Origin: Chaetoceros tenuissimus
Taxonomy: Eukaryota; Bacillariophyta; Thalassiosirophyceae; Chaetocerotales; Chaetocerotaceae
Length of the DNA stretch: 64,000 nucleotides
Reading direction: 5' to 3'
NCBI GenBank assembly: GCA_021927905.1
Contig: BLLK01000022.1
Span: forward strand, 1,178,001 to 1,242,000
Shown piece by piece: positions 1 through 11,507 of the stretch. The translations under genes and the position numbers were made by a program. The notes under the pieces were generated by a model. It saw only the letters and a list, made by a program, of their open reading frames with translations. It was not told where the DNA came from and ran no database searches. Each line of letters starts with the position of its first letter. The stretch's first letter is position 1.

Positions 1-54
1 TGCGCTTTATGACATATAATCTAAATAAATAACCAAAATACAAATGCAGAGAAA

Positions 55-834
55 ATGAATTGGAAACAACAAACTCTTCCTTTGGCGAGAATCAAAAAGA
101 TTATGAAAAGTGAGGAAGTAATATATGTAGCTGAGAGAGAACTGAAACAAGAACTAGATTCATCTGCAGAAGATATGTCGACACAGGCGCAGCCTCCTAG
201 ATTCATGATAGCTGGGGAAGCTCCAATTCTTTTGGGAAAAGCATGTGAAATGTTGGTAAAGGAGTTAAGTATTAGAGCATGGAAACATACAGAACGTAAT
301 AGGCGACGAACTTTACAAAAGCAAGATATTCATGCTGCAGTTGGGGAAAGCGAAGTTTACGACTTTTTAATAGATTTTATACCTAGAGTGCATACGAGTA
401 TACCAGCAAAACAATCGCCAGCGCCTCCAGTTGCGAATGAACCTCCAATGTCGCAACAAGGAGTACAACCACAACAGACAATGTCGTCCCCATTAGCTCA
501 TGAAATTCCTACAATTAACCACATGCCTAAAATGCAGCATCCTGCTTCTACCATGCAGCATCCTGCTTCCACTGCTCCACCACCTCCTGCCGCACCTCAA
601 CAAATGCAACAGGTACAACAAATGATATCCTCACCTCAAATACAAAATGGACCATATTCATCCATAATGCAGACTCAAATACCAGCTGAGCAGTCTATTC
701 AATATTCTCAGCAGATCCATGCCCAACAAATGCAGCGTCAACAACAAACCCAACAGCAGCAGGCGCAAGCGCAGGCACAAACAAATCGACAGCATTTGCA
801 ATATATGAAAGGAAGTAATGTGGGGGGACAATAA
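55..834 (+). CDS. NF-YC/HAP5-type CCAAT-binding factor subunit
   Basis: Histone-fold subunit of the heterotrimeric CCAAT-binding factor NF-Y, a nuclear transcription factor. The first helix reads LPLARIKKIMK (residues 8-18) and the core from MIAGEAPILLGKACEML through RRRTLQKQDIHAAV to YDFLIDFIPRV is the NF-YC pattern. The remaining 140 residues are rich in Gln, Pro and Met, as in activation domains of this family. The 259-residue frame starts at the first ATG after an in-frame stop. Between helix 1 and the AEAP-like segment there are about 25 extra residues compared with the family; nucleotides 118-192 begin with GT, end with AG and are 75 nt (in phase), so they may be an intron. It converges with the coiled-coil gene on the other strand. 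Confidence 0.88.
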   Translation: MNWKQQTLPLARIKKIMKSEEVIYVAERELKQELDSSAEDMSTQAQPPRFMIAGEAPILLGKACEMLVKELSIRAWKHTERNRRRTLQKQDIHAAVGESEVYDFLIDFIPRVHTSIPAKQSPAPPVANEPPMSQQGVQPQQTMSSPLAHEIPTINHMPKMQHPASTMQHPASTAPPPPAAPQQMQQVQQMISSPQIQNGPYSSIMQTQIPAEQSIQYSQQIHAQQMQRQQQTQQQQAQAQAQTNRQHLQYMKGSNVGGQ

Positions 835-1037
835 TAAAACTATTGCTTGGATTCACATCTAAGTAATGTGAGACGAAGAAAAGACTGAGAGATACTTATA
901 CTAAAAGGGTAAAGATGATAATGAACATAGGGCTAATTCATCGTTTATAATACTATTTTTCAGTGAATAATTTATATGCATGGTTTTCAAAATTTTTACA
1001 AAAGATGAATAGCTCCAATATCATGAAGAGTGATAAG

Positions 1038-2703
1038 TTACAGTCCAAAAAATCCTTCTAATAGTTGGATAGCATTGCGTTCTTGTACTGAGAGTGCAGC
1101 ACCACTTTCGTGAAGCAGATCGTGTGGATTCCTAGAAGCACCAACACCAGTCTGACCTCGGCTGCCGATGACAGAACTTTGATGAGATATGCTTCGCTCT
1201 GCTGGATTCCGATAGTTGCGATTCCGACCTTGTATTGATCCGTCGTACTGTTTGGTGAAGAATGATCGCAAATGTTAGTTTTGAAACGTAAAAATAGTGC
1301 GATTTTCATTTCTGTAAACTTACCTTTCTTTGATAAGCACGAGTGATTTCTTTTTCCTTTGAAAAAATAATTTCCCATAATTTCTGATTTGTAGTCTCTT
1401 CATTTTGAAGTGATTTCTTGAATTCATCCCTTTCCCTAGTAAGTTGCTGACATTTTGCATCCCATAATTGCTCTTGATCTTCAATTTTGCTTTCCAAATC
1501 ATTTCTCTCGAGCATCTGATGTTCAAGCCTATGTTCCATTTCAATATTTGTATTTTTCAACTCAACTATCTCTCTATTTTGCTTCTCAATAATCTTTGTA
1601 AATTCTCTTAGATCTTGAACTTCTGCGTCCAAAAGTCGATCTACGTATAACGTACTGCTAGTCTCTGATGCATGATTATGGTTTTGATGACCAGACTGTA
1701 TATTGTTCATTGGTTTCATGGGACTTTCTCCGTGTGATGAGACTGTGCTTGACCTATGAGGATGTTGCCTAGATTGTGCAATGTTATAGCCTTGCATATT
1801 CTGTTGTCTAGAAACTTGGGTTCCAGACGGTCGCATATTCATATTATTTCGTTGCATGGCACTGGGAGCTGCGGATATGTTGTTCTCTTGAATTTCAACT
1901 TCTTCAGGAAAATAACATTGACGTTCTCGTCTCGCCTTCTCCTCTTTTTGTTGTCTAATTTCTGCCTGTTTTGCTTGTTCTGCACGTCTTTCTGCCTCTT
2001 CTCGTTGCTGTTTAAGTGCTTGTTGTCTAAGTTGCTCTCTCCTTTGTCTCTCCTCCTCGATTCTTTGCTGCTGGAGAATAGCCTCTTGTCGTCTCTCCTC
2101 TTCCAGCCTCCTTTGTTCTTCTAATTGTTGTTGTCTTAGCCGCTCCTCTTCTAGCTGTTGTAGACGTCTCTTCTCCCTCTCCTCTTCTTCTAAGCGAAGT
2201 TGTTTCTCAACTTTAATCCTTTCTTGTATTTTACGCTCTTCCTCTTCCTTCAACTCAGCTCTCAACTGCTCTTCTCTAGCAACTCTCTCCAGCTCGGACT
2301 TTTGATCCTGTGTAGCCTGTAAGAGTGCAGAATTATTTAAATCTAATGGTCCTGAGTAGTGAGAGCTTGCAGTATCCCTTTTGGAGAGTACTTCCTCACT
2401 TTGCGGCTCGTGTGAGGAAGGCAACGGACTTGAATGAGCAACGCTAATGGTGGTATCTTTCGATTGGCTTTCGCTTACAGCAAACGTGTTAGCTACTTCG
2501 TCTGCCCCTAGGTCTGGTGTTGGTTCCGATTCTTCTTCCGCTACTCGTTCCTCTAGTGTAGATGACTCTGTATCTTTTGTTGGAGCAAGTGTATAATTTC
2601 CTGATTCTTGGGAGGTATCTAAGTCTGCAGAGCTACTGGCGGTCGTTGAGTCGGAAGTTTTTCTAGGTGTAGTACTAGTCAGTAGTTCCAAAGATTCTTC
2701 CAT
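1038..2703 (-). CDS. Coiled-coil protein, Glu/Gln/Arg-rich, two exons
   Basis: Predicted 529-residue protein from exons 2703-1324 and 1247-1038. The 76-nt intron has donor GTAAGT and acceptor CAG, and reading phase 0 is kept on both sides. The N-terminal ~150 residues are acidic and Ser/Thr-rich. A long helical block follows (about residues 150-270), with runs such as EEERLRQQQLEEQRRLEEER that will form a coiled coil. A second coiled coil lies near residues 355-460. The start is the first ATG of the frame (MEESLELL); the region just upstream in this frame has only a TTG. No enzymatic motif is visible. A golgin- or tether-like role would fit the architecture, but low-complexity coiled coils resemble many unrelated proteins, so no function is assigned. 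Confidence 0.7.
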
Positions 2704-3230
2704 GAAAGATATCCAAGTCAATCTATTTCCAATGAGCAATACGCTCTTGATTTGCAAAGGTATGTATCTTTAGAATGGATCCAGTGAAAGGAAGGGAAGT
2801 ATTATTATTGGAGTATCTTCCCGAAGTGCTATGCTGTTCTTTCTTTAGAGATGACGACAAATACAACAACAAAATCTTTTTTTGGAAAAAAACATACGTA
2901 CATGTGCAAAGAAATGAGCGAAATATTCTCATTTAGATCTCTTTCTTTACGTACAATCCTCTACAAGAAAAAGTCATACTATTATTTACAAGTGACGTCA
3001 GAATTATGAAATTGCAAAACAACTTTTTGTATGGTCCTTGTACCTACAGCACGAGTTAGAAGGTATGACATATTTTGTAACATTCTCATTCAAAGAAATT
3101 TACTATGTAACTGGTATATAACCATCATTCGTCGAGATGGACGAGTGAAGAGTGAGAGAAACAGAGAAAAAATGAGTGAAGATACAGATAATATGTATTT
3201 ACTCATAAAAATTTTGAAAGCGGGGAAACA
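2704..3230. other. Divergent intergenic region (527 bp)
   Basis: Lies between the minus-strand coiled-coil gene and the plus-strand OTU gene, so it should hold both promoters. It is AT-rich; I see no RNA gene, repeat or long reading frame that looks real. Confidence 0.5.
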
Positions 3231-4215
3231 ATGACACAATATGCTTGTAGTAGAATACATTTGTTAGCAGTTGCCTCTTTTATCTTCATGAGTCTTCCAG
3301 GTCCCGATGCCTTCGTGCACTCGTTTTCCACCATCATTCCTCCATTTCGAAGATTCCAATTTGCTCCGAATTCAGTTGCCACGAAGCCACATACATTCAT
3401 TTGCAAGAACATTGCTGCAAATACTACAGACAGTAATAGCAATCCGATAGAGGAAGTGCGAGAGTTTTCGATGCGAAATGTTCCTGGTGAAGGTGACTGT
3501 GCGTAGGTCTAAATTTACACGAAGGTCTTTCATGTTTCATGTTTCATCTACTTATTTTGAATCTTTCTCATTCTTTTTGATCATATTAGGTATGTTTCAA
3601 TCCATCGCTTTGGCGACCTCCACAAGTCTAGGTAAGTTCATCTTCATTACTTGGAAATTCTTGGAATACTTCAAATATAATTTTCTAATACCATCATCTA
3701 TCATTTAAGGTCTAGGAGGGAACAATGCACTTTTGCGTGCAGTTGCAATGGAAATTAGAGAAGTTGTCGCACAAATTTTTGCTGCAAATGGGACACTGCA
3801 TATAGCAGGAAAAAGAATAGTACGCACAAAAGATTTATTGAATTCAGCAGCAAAATCTGAAAATGTAGAAGCAACAGAATATCTTGAAATGTTGAGAAAT
3901 GGCAAATTACAAGGTGGTGGACCTGAATTGACTTGTTTATCAAATATATTACGGAGGCCAATATCAATATATGAATTAAAATGGAATGAAGCCTATGATT
4001 TTGAAAATGCAACGATGCCGGATGTATGTGAAATTCAATGTGTGGGATCTTTTGGGGATGTATTCATAGACCCTATTGCGGATATTCCCAATCATGTTTT
4101 GTTATCAGATGTACAGCAAGGAGCATACAGTTGGCACATTCATATACTCGTTGTGGATGCAGGAGGTGGTGAAAAACATGCATGTACACTGCTACCAAAA
4201 ACATGTTATGTGTGA
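3231..4215 (+). CDS. OTU-family cysteine protease, probably targeted to the complex plastid
   Basis: Exons 3231-3498, 3590-3631 and 3710-4215 (introns of 91 and 78 nt, GT-AG) give 271 residues. Splicing creates the OTU active-site block VPGEGDCMFQSIA, with Asp89 and nucleophile Cys90, followed by LGGNNALLRAVA and GGGPELTCLSNILRRPISIY, the usual OTU core. His260 near the end (KHACTLLP) is the likely general base. OTU enzymes cleave ubiquitin chains. The N-terminus has a hydrophobic stretch (9-22) followed by DA-FVHS with Phe28 at the expected cleavage site, resembling the ASAFAP presequence of diatom plastid and periplastid proteins. The middle exon is only 42 nt. Family assignment is firm; targeting is an inference from the presequence. 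Confidence 0.82.
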
Positions 4216-4775
4216 GGTGATTTAGTTTCTCTCCCATTCGATTATCATTTACTTGTTTCAATTTCAAATCCGAAATATGTAGGACATCTGCTTTGATTTA
4301 GGACACTAAACAATGGTTTTAGTATTAGGAATTACACTTTTAAGAATTTAAATAGAAAATGTAGATTTATAATATTATGTACCGTACATATTTTCGTAAA
4401 ATACCTTAGAATACGCAAACCATCGTAAAAGATAGGGCAATAGTAAATGACATGCAATGACGAAGGATTTGATGTATTCTTTGGCTCCTTTTGCACCCTT
4501 CCCCCTAAAAGATATCATCTCATCAACTATGTCGTGTCGTACTACTTGTACTAACAATTACACGAGGTACGAGGTACCTAAAAGCTCAAAGTACCAGCAG
4601 AACACTTTCATTTTGTTGATGCATTGAATATCGCTACGTAGAACTAAGGTACCTTATCTACTTACAGCATCATCAACCAACATAGACGTAACTAGAAGAA
4701 CTAAAAAACTGAAGGCTGCAGTGTGTAACAAAAAGATTTGAACATTAAACTCTTCAACTTTGAGAACTGCACAAA
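4216..4775. other. Intergenic region (560 bp)
   Basis: Separates the OTU gene from the Exo70 gene on the same strand. It contains short GAGGTAC direct repeats near 4565-4580 but no RNA gene or credible frame that I can see. It presumably contains the Exo70 promoter. Confidence 0.45.
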
Positions 4776-7475
4776 ATGACCACTTCTATTGCACAACTAG
4801 AAGATGCACTATCTACATTAACAACTACAACCTCTCGTGCAATATCAACATCGCATGCCCTGTCACGAAGAAGTCGTCAGCTATCGACATTGACTACACC
4901 AGCATCTGAAACTTCCTCGTCTCTCACACAAGCATCGACCAATCTGACATCTACACTATCTTTACTCCGTGATGCTCGGGAAAAGTTTGATACTGTCACT
5001 GATTGTGAACCAAGTATTGAAAGATTATACAGAGGCGCTAAAGAAGTTGCTGAAAATAGAAATAAACGTGGTCACGAGATCTACAATGTACCAACTGATA
5101 CTGGAAGTTTAATTGATCAGGGTAGTAAAAGATATCTAAATGATGATGAATCCATGACTGTAGGAACCATGACTTTGAATAATGGAACAATCATTGGGTT
5201 GACTGAGCAGGATGTATATGCAGCTGCGGACAGTTTGGAAATTATTAGGGATGCGCATACTTATTTTCAGCAACGACCTGCATGGAAATCAAGTAGGAAT
5301 GCTTCACTTGGACTTCAGAGGGTTCATCAACTTGGAGTAGATGGTATGTGTACCCTGATTAAATGTCATCTTCATAATGCAGGACCAGGTATTCGAATGA
5401 AAAGAGGCTGGGCAATGATGAGAAATGGGGATGATGCGACTATAGATACAAGAGGCGCGAGTACTATCGCAACCAATACTACCTTTGGAACAAAACAAGG
5501 AGGTGCTTTGAATCCCCACGCACATGAGACGGCAAGGGATACAAGAGAGCGTTTGAGTGCAGCTTTGCAAAATAGAGATTTGATGAAGTCTGTCGGAGAG
5601 TATGAGGAAAATCTTCCTTTGGATACTAGAATCATTCGTGAACTTCGTGCAATGTTTGAGTGTCTTGGTGGGAATGGTTGCTTCTTAAACCCTGAAACCA
5701 CTCCAAAACCCAAAGACATCATGAAAGCATTGCAAAAGTATCAAACTGCTGCTGGAAAATTGACTCGAACCGAGAAAATTGGCTCTGGGCACTACTCGCA
5801 GCTATCTATGAACGATATTGAGACAGGGTATCCCCACTTGGACGCATATGCTGCAGCTCGAAGAAATGTAGCATATCAAGCTTTGCAAATGTTTTATAGG
5901 AACTTGAGATCGGAGCGTAAGAAGGATTGGGATAGACGCAAGTCCTCGGGAGTAGACGAAGCTGAGATTCAGACCGGGGAGTTAGACTCTTCCGCCAGAG
6001 ATGCAGTCAGGTGTTTGGAGCATGCTATGGTTATCGTGGCTGGTGAAAAATCCATCTACAGATGTGTCGTATCTCCTACTTCATCCCATACTCATGACAA
6101 CTCCAAGATTCCACTTGAGTACAAGTATGCCCTTGTAGCTGCATACTCGAGTGTTTGCGGTGTTGTAGTTGATAGGGTTCTTGATATCATCGAACTCTTT
6201 TTTGTCAAAGATGCATCTTTACGCAATCCTGTCAAGAATAGTTCCGCCAATGACAGCACTGGTCTTGATGGAGATACAGTCGATGGACAAAATATTCCTG
6301 ATGTGCCATCGGTACGATTTGCTGCTTCGACAGCAGCAGCAGGTTTGAGAATTTTGGATGCAGTTCGTATGCTTGGACCATCGCTAGCAAAACTTTGTGA
6401 AATGGCTTCGGATAAAATGCATCTTCGTTCGGCTAATTCTTCTGCTGGTTCCACAACTAGCAAGGATAGCTCCACTTCTTTGGCCTCAAATTTGTGCATT
6501 GCTATTCATCGAATGACTGTGAAAAATGCTGGTAAGGCCCTTGAGACTTTAGCTAATGCAGTAAAATTCGATCCGATTGATGGGGAGAAATACAGGCCGC
6601 AAGATGCTAGAGTAGCTGCGATTAGTTCAGATGTTGTCAGAGCTATTAGACTTGTCTCGCCATTTGTCAGTGCATACAAAAGTGTCACAAAAAGACGGTA
6701 AGGAAAAAATGTTGACCTTTTTTCTTTTCTCATTTCACTCAAATTCACATTCAATTATTTTCTTTTTCTGATTAGACCACTTCCATGGGATCCAAAGATT
6801 GGTGACGCTGCAGGTGAAATTGAGTTCTTTATCCGCTACCTAATCATGCTTTTACTAGCAAATCTCAAATCCAAGGCTGTTGCATATACAAAGGATGCAG
6901 ATCCAGTTGCACAGGCAAAGTCATACCTTTTCCTCATGAATAATACATATTACTTATCAGATCAGCTTAGCTACAACTATTCCTTGGAAGCAACGTCAGT
7001 TCATATACTTCGTAACAAGACCGAAGAAGTGGATGGGAATGACTATAAGATTAACGAGGAATGGTTCTCTGACCAAGTAGATAAGTTATTTGAGAGTTCC
7101 AAGAAGAAGTATCTTCAAGACTGGGATAAGTTGAATTTGCACCTCACTCAAGTTGAAAGTAGCCAATTGAACTATAGCAATGCTGATCAAAAGGTTTTAA
7201 CACTAGACAGTGGTCGTCTATTGAAGGCGAGATTTAGTGGCTTCAATGCTGAATTTGAGAAGCTATATAGTCTCCATAAAGGATTGACAATTATTGATCC
7301 AAAGTTGAGAGAAAAGCTAATCAATGATGTCAAGAGTGTCTTTTTTCCAAAGTATACAGAATTTTTTAATGTATATTCTCAGTATCAGTTTTCAAAGAAG
7401 AATATGGAAGACTACCTCAAGTATAAACCAGACAAGGTTGAAACTATGATGAACGACATGTTTTCCTCCTATTAA
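4776..7475 (+). CDS. EXO70: Exocyst complex subunit Exo70
   Basis: Exons 4776-6697 and 6776-7475 (78-nt GT-AG intron splitting an Arg codon) encode 873 residues. Exo70 is the exocyst subunit that binds plasma-membrane phosphoinositides and tethers secretory vesicles. The N-terminus shows the family pattern of a helical coil (LEDALSTL...ISTSHALSRRSRQL) leading to REKFDTVTDCEPSIERLYRGA, comparable to the FD..R..EP.I motif. The C-terminal domain has the conserved end KYTEFFNVYSQYQFSKKNMEDYLKY and KPDKVETMMNDMF. It is longer than yeast or animal Exo70 (about 620-690) because of Ser/Asp-rich insertions around residues 410-580. Exon 2 begins with PLPWDPKIGDAAGEIEFF and continues the same helical domain. 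Confidence 0.88.
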
Positions 7476-8024
7476 TATTATACAATAAAAATCTGTACCA
7501 ATAAATCTAAAGCCAACCATGAAATTCTGTTCAAACAGTAATGATGGAATGGAATATGTCCGGGTTCTCACAATGACCTGGGATACGGTCCTATGACGTT
7601 GGTCGTGTATGTAGCTTTGACGTAAGGAGAGAAGGTCGAAGAGCACCAACAATATCATCGCTTTCGCTCTTCATCTTGCAAAAATAGCAACTCATCAGAA
7701 CATGAATACAAAAGACCTGTGAAGTGTGAAATCTGTAACACATCAACACACTAGTTTCCTTCATTTTATAGAAGCTTCAACCTTCTAGATCTATTGATTC
7801 GGCTAGAGTTGAATCCTTTTATATTTTAAGGATCTGACCCGGAACAACTCATTTTAGGAACCAAAATTATTAAAGCTAGGAAAAATAAAAAAGGCACTTC
7901 TCGTTTCTCTTTTATTCTCCATCACATATTATATTCACGTTTGATAGTAAGCGATATCAAGAATTTATAGTCTATAAAATACACAAGTAGGGATCCACCT
8001 CTAGAATAGTTCATCAGAGGGGAA
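7476..8024. other. Intergenic region (549 bp)
   Basis: Lies between the Exo70 stop and the SGF29-like start, same strand. AATAAA occurs a few bases after the Exo70 stop (near 7484) and could serve polyadenylation. Nothing else is recognisable. Confidence 0.45.
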
Positions 8025-8537
8025 ATGAATGCACAAGGCGGTAATCAAAACCAAACATATATGGCTTCGGGAATACCCAATTTGCCAAACCAGATGCAAC
8101 AAGGAGGCAGAGGAGGTGATGTGCCCACAGCTATGCTAGCAGCACCAGCAGGCATGATAGGTAATCCAATGGCTATGGCGGGGATGGCGGGCATGCCAGT
8201 TGTCCCTCAGCAGCAATTTATTCAGCAAATAGGACAACCGATGAATATTGCCATGATGCAGGCAAACATGGCCCAACAGGGAAATAATGTCAATCAGATG
8301 CAACTTAACATGCAGCAGCAATTAAATTCAATACAGCAGCAACAGGGAGCACAAAGCACCGACTCTCTGCAGAATATTGCGCAAAATCAAAATCAGCAAA
8401 TGAACCAGCAAATGTTGAATCAATTCATGCTTCAGAGGCAGCAGCAGCAACAGCAACAGGCTCAGCAAGCTCAACAGCAGCAGCAGCAGGCTCAACAGCA
8501 ACAACAGGCTCAACAGCAACAACGGCAGCAGGTTCAG

Positions 8538-8587
<50 letters not shown>

Positions 8588-11413
8588 ATATTTCCAGCAG
8601 CAGCAGCAACAACAGCAAGCACAACAACAGATGAGAATGGCAGGAAATAATATAATGACGGGAGGAAATGATGCAAACAATCAGGCGGCTCAGCAACAAT
8701 TTATGATGCTGCAGCAACAACAAATGCAGCAGCAGGCTCAGCAGCAACGACAACACCAAGCTCAGCAGCAACAACAACAGCAACAACAACAGCAGCAGCA
8801 GCAGCAACAAGCTCAGAAACAACAACTTTCGTTCCAAGAGCAGCTACAACAATTGAAAAGACAGCAACAACAGCTTATGATGGAGGGACAAAACCTTCAT
8901 AACCAGCTTCCAGAAGCACAGCGACAAATGCATCAGCTACAAATGAAAGAGAATCAGTTAAAGCAACAACAGCAGGATCGAAGTATGCAGCAGCAACTTC
9001 AACAGCAACAGCAACAGCAGCATTTGCAAAAAATGCAAGAACAGGCTCAAAACGCAAAATCCCAATCAAACTCAATCAATATGACATCTATGAGTAGTAA
9101 TAATTCTCTTGCAAGTCAGCAAACGCAAAAACAGCAACAAGAGCTACTTCGAAGACAGTATCAACAGCAGCAGCAACAACAACAACAGCAGCAGATGCAG
9201 CGAATGTCTTCGGAACAACAAATGCTTCTGCCGAGACCAGACTCTAGTGATATGAATCGAAGTAATACTCCAAACTCGCTGAACTCATTAAAGATGAAAG
9301 CAATGATGAATAAAAACTCTAAAGAAGGTGGCAATTCTACAAGTGGGAGTGCAAAAATGTCCCAATCTAGTATGTCCAATCAAGATCAACTAATGATGGA
9401 AATGAGGAAAGCTCAGATGATGCATTTGAGATTAAAAGAGCAAGAAAGAAGGAATTCTCTCCAGGCACAGCAGCAGCAACAACAACAACAACAACAGCAG
9501 CAACGACGACAGTCAGTGCAATCAAGTATGGATATGCAATTTCGAAGTACAAACGATCTGAATGTTGATCAACGTCCTCCACAAGTACAGTCACCAGGAG
9601 TATCTAGTAATATTGCGCCAAGTCCAGTTCCGAACTTGGGAGATCAGCGAATAAGCGATTTAAAGAAGAATATGAATTCTGTCATGAATCAGTATTCTAA
9701 CAAGTCCAAGAATGAAATTTCAAATAAGAAAGCTCAAATTTTTGAGAGGTTGCGACAATCTGGACAGGTCCCATTGACTAGAGAGATGCAGCAAAGTCTT
9801 CATCAGAAAATGATTTCCCAAGTAAAAAAGTATGATGATACAGTAGACATCAAAAATGCTCGAGAGCAATCTGTCGAAAAAACAAATCGTTCAGAAAAGC
9901 AGTCTACCGATGAATTAATGGCCTCTTTGTCTAGATTACAGGCAATGCAGAGGATGAGGCAACAGAAATCTAACATGGCATCGAATGCACAGCAAAGACC
10001 TGGCGGTACGCCGAACCGCGATGTAAATAATCACCAAAAAAGATTGACTTCTGAAGAAGCGGTCCCTATTATTGAAGCATTGCCATGGGATGAAAAACTG
10101 ATTTACATATCACGACATGTCATGGGAGGACGAACTAGTAATGGCTATTTCAAAGCAGTATCTAATGTGAAAAGAGTAGGGAAACACATAAGCTCCATGA
10201 CTGAGGCTAAGAAAAGACGAATGATAGAGGGGGCTATACCTGCAGAGCCGATAGATGAATATTCTACTTTGAAGGAGAATCCGGATTTAGCAAAAGATAT
10301 GTTGACCAACGTGGCTCTTGGAGTTACTTTCTGTGATACATTAGCATCTACAATTGAGAGTGTATTAGGTCACCTTGACCCAGGTGGAGCTATGGTTAGG
10401 GCCTCCAGTTCCATGATGAGGCAGAATATGTTGAATCGAAATCCTGTTTCTGAGATTACTATACCACAACCTCAACAACCTCCTCAACCTGCTCCACTTG
10501 TCATAAATATTCACGGTACAATGTCGCGCAAAGAAAGAGATAAGCAATTATCTCTTCCCACTATTCCAGATCCTTTGGATTCCATGGCAAATGAAGGTGA
10601 TAGTAAGAGAGTCACGAAAAAAGACTTGGCCTATCGCCACTTTAACCTTTTCAGATATCGCAAGTTGAACACGGATGAAGTAGCTGTTGCAAGAACTGAC
10701 GATGATGGTCCATTGATTTTAGTCAAGGTGCTTCAAGATAAAAGTACCAAAGATAGGACTCCGAAAGAAATTGCAAAATTGTCAAAAAAAGAAAAGAAGA
10801 AAGTTTATGATGCTGAAGTTCTTGTGCAAGACATAGCTAGCTTCAATGCAGGTATCAAAGATCGCACAAAGATTTCAACAGTAAAAAGAAAGCACATTCT
10901 TCCCATTCCTAGGAATTATCTGGAATCAAATCAGTGGTTGTATCGCTGCAGGAAGGGATATCGAGTATATGCTATGTTTCCCTCAACGACCGTCCTACGT
11001 CCTGCAACTGTACTTGACAACAGCAATTATTGTATTAATGATGACAACGTCTGCGTTGTTGAATTTGATGGAGATATCGGTAAGTAAAGATACATATCAT
11101 GAATAAAATTTGCTTTCTCGAATCACTAACTGATGCCGTTTCTCGCATAGACGTGAAGACTGGAAAACTTAATGAGAGGCATATTCCAGGTAGATTCGTC
11201 ACCTTGATACCCAAAGAGGACAAAGCATACAAAACAGGTACTTCCACTAGCAAGAACACAAGTACTCATAGTAAACAAGCAACTAATGACCGAGCTTCAA
11301 ATGGTTCAGAGAGATCTCTCAATTTGAACTCATTGGACTATCTCGATGACATGGATATGAATCTTTCGAATAGTTTCTTGAGTAGTGCCGGTAATTCCTT
11401 CCGATCTCTGTAG
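8025..11413 (+). CDS. SGF29-like tandem-Tudor protein with a giant polyQ N-terminus (SAGA complex)
   Basis: Exons 8025-11079 and 11151-11413 (71-nt intron, branch-like CTAAC) give 1105 residues. The C-terminal 200 or so (from about 866) match the SGF29 tandem Tudor domain: DEVAVARTDDDGPLILVKVL for the first barrel, then KHILPIPRNYLES and RVYAMFPSTTVLRPATV with VCVVEFDGDIDVKTGK for the second. SGF29 reads H3K4 methylation for SAGA-type histone acetyltransferases. The first ~520 residues are dominated by CAG/CAA-encoded Gln runs, the longest at about residues 135-270. The middle holds a charged helical segment (LTSEEAVPIIEALPWDEKLIYISRHV). Usual SGF29 proteins are around 260-300 residues, so this one is greatly extended. 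Mediator-like Q-rich proteins would be the alternative, but the Tudor end decides. Confidence 0.78.
8425..8830 (+). repeat. Interrupted CAG/CAA trinucleotide tract
   Basis: Two dense runs of CAG and CAA codons (about 8430-8625 and 8705-8820) inside the SGF29-like gene, with shorter ones near 8985-9030, 9160-9200 and 9470-9510. Mixed CAG/CAA use breaks up pure repeats. Tract length is likely polymorphic. Confidence 0.9.
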
Positions 11414-11507
11414 ATTTATCGCAATTATGTTTTTAAAGTGAAGATTGTTAAAATAATTAGTAACTAGAATTTTTTTAAATTTTTCAATACATTACGGTTT
11501 ACATTGA

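Noticed and set aside
8328-8837. Long antisense Leu-rich frame
   Set aside because: It is the complement of CAG/CAA codons of the polyQ protein, not a gene.
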